From positions 62,750,998 through 62,814,997 of the forward strand of contig OX375876.1 of NCBI GenBank assembly GCA_947359465.1: a stretch of 64,000 nt of DNA. Direction: 5' to 3'. Shown piece after piece: positions 61,170-64,000 of the stretch (its first letter is position 1; each line of letters begins with the position of its first letter). The stretch comes from Metellina segmentata (taxonomy: Eukaryota; Arthropoda; Arachnida; Araneae; Tetragnathidae). The position numbers and the translations under genes were made by a program. The notes beneath the pieces were generated by a model. The model worked only from the letters and a program-made list of their open reading frames with translations. It ran no database searches and was not told the origin of the DNA.

Positions 61170-62345
61170 GATCCCTGCACAACTATTACACATTCTCTTC
61201 GAACTTAGTTGTTATTACTTTGTTTACCAGTCACATATTTAAAAGAGATACAAATAATCCAAAAATCATTGCACAAGCATTGAAATGGTCTCTACATAAT
61301 TTCGATTTAATGGCATCAAAATATGGATTTATAAACAGAATAGTTGAAGGTCAATTAATCCTTAAGACCAGTCCAGAGTAACAATCCAACATCCGTAAAA
61401 GGGAAAAGCATCACACCAAGAAATAGAAAACATCTGAAGAAAACACACTTGGCAGTACGAAATATAGCATGAGCGTAATGCACAATTCATTCGTTTGAGA
61501 CACAAACGATCTTTTCAGTGTGTTGCTATTTCTAATTCTTCAACATCACCCCCGTTTTTTGTTGGAAGCACTAGGACTAATGGTATAATCAATTTTGAAT
61601 CATGACCCCTAACGGGCAACACAAAAAGCTACGCCCCTTAGCCTTTTTACTCGATCTTAACAGGCATTTTAGCCTTCGCAAAAATTTTGAACACGCTCCA
61701 CTGACTTTTTATTTTCAGGCATTTTTCAGGGGCTCTTGGGATCGGATTTTTTTTTCTAAGGTATTTTTTGCTTTGCTGCTTTTAGTCTTGAACATAGGAA
61801 AAAAGTACAGAGAACTTTTTTGCCTTAGCGTTCCATATATACGAATGGTGACGACGAGATTGCTGTTAAAACTTTCAAAGCTTAAATGAAGATTCTGGAG
61901 GAACTTCCGGGGTAGTTTTAAGTTACATCGCTATATGAATAATTAAAGGGTGAAATTAAGGTACGGTTAGAGTTTTTAATAGTAAGAAAGACACCTAATT
62001 TCCAGATGCGTTGCTTAGTCTTTTTAAAAAAACTCGCCTTATTATATTACTCAAATCTACACAAAAGTATTTTATTTTTTGTCGCTCTTTAGTAATGAAA
62101 AATACTCTTTTGAACATAAAAGCATCGTAATTCTTACATAGTACAAAGCAAAACTTGTTTAATGCATGATTTTAAATATAATGGTTTTTATTTGGTCTTT
62201 TATTTTCCAAATTGGTTTAAAACCTTTAATTTCACAATAAATATACCATCTTAAATCTTAAAATTCAGGAAAAAATTTATATATATGTATTTTTTGACTA
62301 CTGAACTTTTCGGCCTTTGGCCACTACAAGAGACAAACTAGTGCT
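61170..62345. other. Unassigned sequence
   Basis: Frames at 61112-61381 and 61602-61889 (+) lack recognisable domains. The block 61540-61900 is less AT-rich but shows no repeat or family. Confidence 0.3.
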
Positions 62346-62349
62346 ATTT

Positions 62350-62420
62350 ATGAGGAAGCACCAGTTGCAAACCTGAGACCTAATTGGTGGTAGACAAACG
62401 CTACAACCACTATACCAAGT
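62350..62420 (-). other. tRNA-like SINE head, decayed
   Basis: The lower strand has a perfect A box TGGTATAGTGG (plus 62407-62417) and a damaged B box GGTTTGCAACT (plus 62363-62373). It lies directly beside the family P element at 62437. Confidence 0.5.
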
Positions 62421-62436
62421 AGGTAGTGTACATTAA

Positions 62437-62596
62437 CCCTCCAAGGGGTTTCGATGAGATACCTCGATCATCAAGATTTGCCTAACATTGAGACTTATGA
62501 TATATCGCAATCATGAAACTGTATTTTTATGAAGAGACCAAGATCTCGTCAGTTTAGCTAAAGTCGAAACATTCGTTGAAACAATCACCAAGAGAA
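62437..62596. mobile_element. Family P element, copy 8
   Basis: TTAA on both sides (62433-62436, 62597-62600). Left end CCCTCCAAGGGGTTTCGATG; right end GAAACAATCACCAAGAGAA. Internal palindrome remnants GATGAGATACCTCGATC and AAGATCTCGTCAGTTT. At 160 bp it is the shortest copy with both ends. Confidence 0.75.
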
Positions 62597-62599
62597 TTA

Positions 62600-63708
62600 A
62601 ATTATAACCTTGCTTTCTCCTACGAAAAATAAAACTGATACTAACTTCATAGGACAACCCACCCATGAAAGGAGATTTAAAGAAGCCATTATTCGTGAAA
62701 GTTTCAACGTTATGTTTTTATGAACTTCAATGACAAAACCATCTTGATATAAATGATTAACTTTCGATATTCAATTTCCTGTCAGCAGAATGAATCGCAC
62801 AGTGGAAGGGAACTTACTTATAGGGAGCCCACATCGAAAAAGTAGGTAGGCAAAATATATTTTCACTTCAGAACTCTTAAAATATCTTTATTTCCTTCTT
62901 TTCTGGTAAGGAAATAAAAAGAGCTAAACTACAACAACCCAAGATGCCCAAATCTATATCTTATTTTATGAAGCTGGAGTGCAATCGGGCATAAAGGAGT
63001 CCCTCGACTCAGATTCCTGAAGACAGAGCCTGGCAAGGGAAAGTTTCTCAAAGACGGCAATTTTTGAGGTTCCAGCGGCATTTTCTGTGAGCATCCACAC
63101 CAGGAGATACGGACATATCCATAGGACAGCTGTCCTTGACAGCTGAGAGTAATGGAGCTTTACCATATTTCCTCTATTCGGGTCCTTTCCAAACTTTCTT
63201 CCTCAGGCTTGTACAGTACCGTCTTTTTTTGGGCAGGATAGCGAGACCCGAGTAGATTTTTTTTCGGTTCTTTTGTCTGCATTTTAGAACTGATTTCGAC
63301 GATAAAGGACTGGGTATATTGGTAAAGAAAGAGGGTTTCTTTTTGAAACTGGCCGATATCGGTATTTCGATATTTTCGTTCGGCTGTATCGAAACCAATT
63401 CTTGTAAAATATCTATTATCTCTGCGAAGTGTATAAGAGATACGTCTATAAGGCAACAAGGTGATTATAAGCTTTTATTGGCATGTGCTCGTTCCTTTCA
63501 ATTCTGGATAATTTTTTATGTAGCAAAACATACAGGCATAGTAGATGTTTGTATCGGTGCATTTAGTCCATGCTACGTTTAATGAATTCTCCAATGCTAC
63601 GTGTAAATTTCATGAAACAAGAGAAAAGTAATGTGCAAAGTTAAATCGAATGGATGACTATAATTATAAAATATAGTTTCTATATTTAAGGCACATTATT
63701 GATATCGG
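62600..63708. other. Unassigned sequence
   Basis: Overlapping 66-99-codon frames on both strands (62966-63582) lack known domains. CTGTCCTTGACAG-type short inverted words near 63130 are the only structure seen. Confidence 0.3.
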
Positions 63709-63795
63709 AGTTGTTTTGTACTGTTTTGCTGGGCTACATGACGGAAAGGCCATATTGGGCCAAGCTGCACCCAATACAAAACAGACAACACAATG
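63709..63795 (+). repeat. Dispersed repeat B, copy 9
   Basis: GTTGTTTTGTACTGTTTTGC, ACATGACGGAAAGGCCATA, TTGGGCCAAGCTGCACC and AATACAAAACAGACAAC align to the family; the same word order as the copies near 6.3 and 31.1 kb. Confidence 0.7.
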
Positions 63796-64000
63796 AGGAA
63801 GGAAGTCATATAAAAAAGCAGAAGGTTAGGCATGGGTAAAAATATAAGGGAGGAAAGATTTTTTGGTACCTCAGGGTCGTGATGACCTCGTACATCCAAA
63901 GATGGGCCTCTGAGGATCACTATTTTGGAGATATCAAACCATATTTTTATAACATGAAAAGAATATACATCCGAATCCCTTGAAATTGTTGCTAAATTGT

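Noticed and set aside
61112..61381. Open frame across 61.1-61.4 kb
   Set aside because: Starts in a (TA)n run, no domain, normal AT-rich composition.

Overview
The window is AT-rich metazoan DNA, by eye roughly one third G+C, and holds no protein-coding gene I can support. The kinds of transposon remnant (hAT-type, Tc1/mariner, Helitron-like, a non-LTR retrotransposon 3' end, tRNA-headed SINEs and TTAA-flanked short elements), the long (TA)n tracts and the many tandem repeats of 35-320 bp fit an invertebrate, plausibly an arthropod, intergenic or long-intron region. The species cannot be named from this sequence. Nearly every open frame is short or lies inside a repeat. The longest ones (about 130-170 codons) are explained by tandem units whose length is a multiple of three, or by GC-richer blocks open on both strands.

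Layout. 1-1640: a copy of dispersed repeat D, an inverted single unit of repeat C, then a five-unit tandem array sharing its core with repeat D. 1690-7440: GC-richer blocks, a SINE-like element, a repeat B copy and a nearly perfect 268-bp tandem duplication. 7441-8960: array of repeat C units split by a LINE 3' end. 11215-11677: family P elements. 16986-18913: a DNA transposon with about 0.55-0.6 kb terminal inverted repeats, a CACC target duplication and a broken ORF. 19105-24891: tandem repeats, then an expanded family P element carrying an array of palindromes. 26-33 kb: hairpins, a tRNA-like sequence, a 94-bp duplication, repeat B copies and (TA)n. 36018-36728: a 711-bp imperfect palindrome. 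37645-38255: a broken Tc1/mariner transposase with a triplicated segment. 38820-40150: a decayed ~195-bp array. 45-51 kb: family P elements, one inserted into a ~220-bp tandem array. 52-57.6 kb: SINEs, a Helitron-like element and a hAT-type element with an 8-bp target duplication. 62.4 kb: another family P element.

The most interesting system is family P: ten or eleven copies in 64 kb of short elements flanked by TTAA, with CCCTCC/GGAGGG ends and internal copies of the 16-bp palindrome GACGAGATATCTCGTC. One copy has grown an array with palindromes alternately 40 and about 95 bp apart. Another sits inside a tandem array whose other units show the empty site. Between repeats lie some fifteen GC-richer, non-repetitive blocks of 0.3-1 kb with no recognisable product; they are candidates for conserved regulatory DNA. 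All homology statements are from reading and memory of family motifs; no database search was possible.
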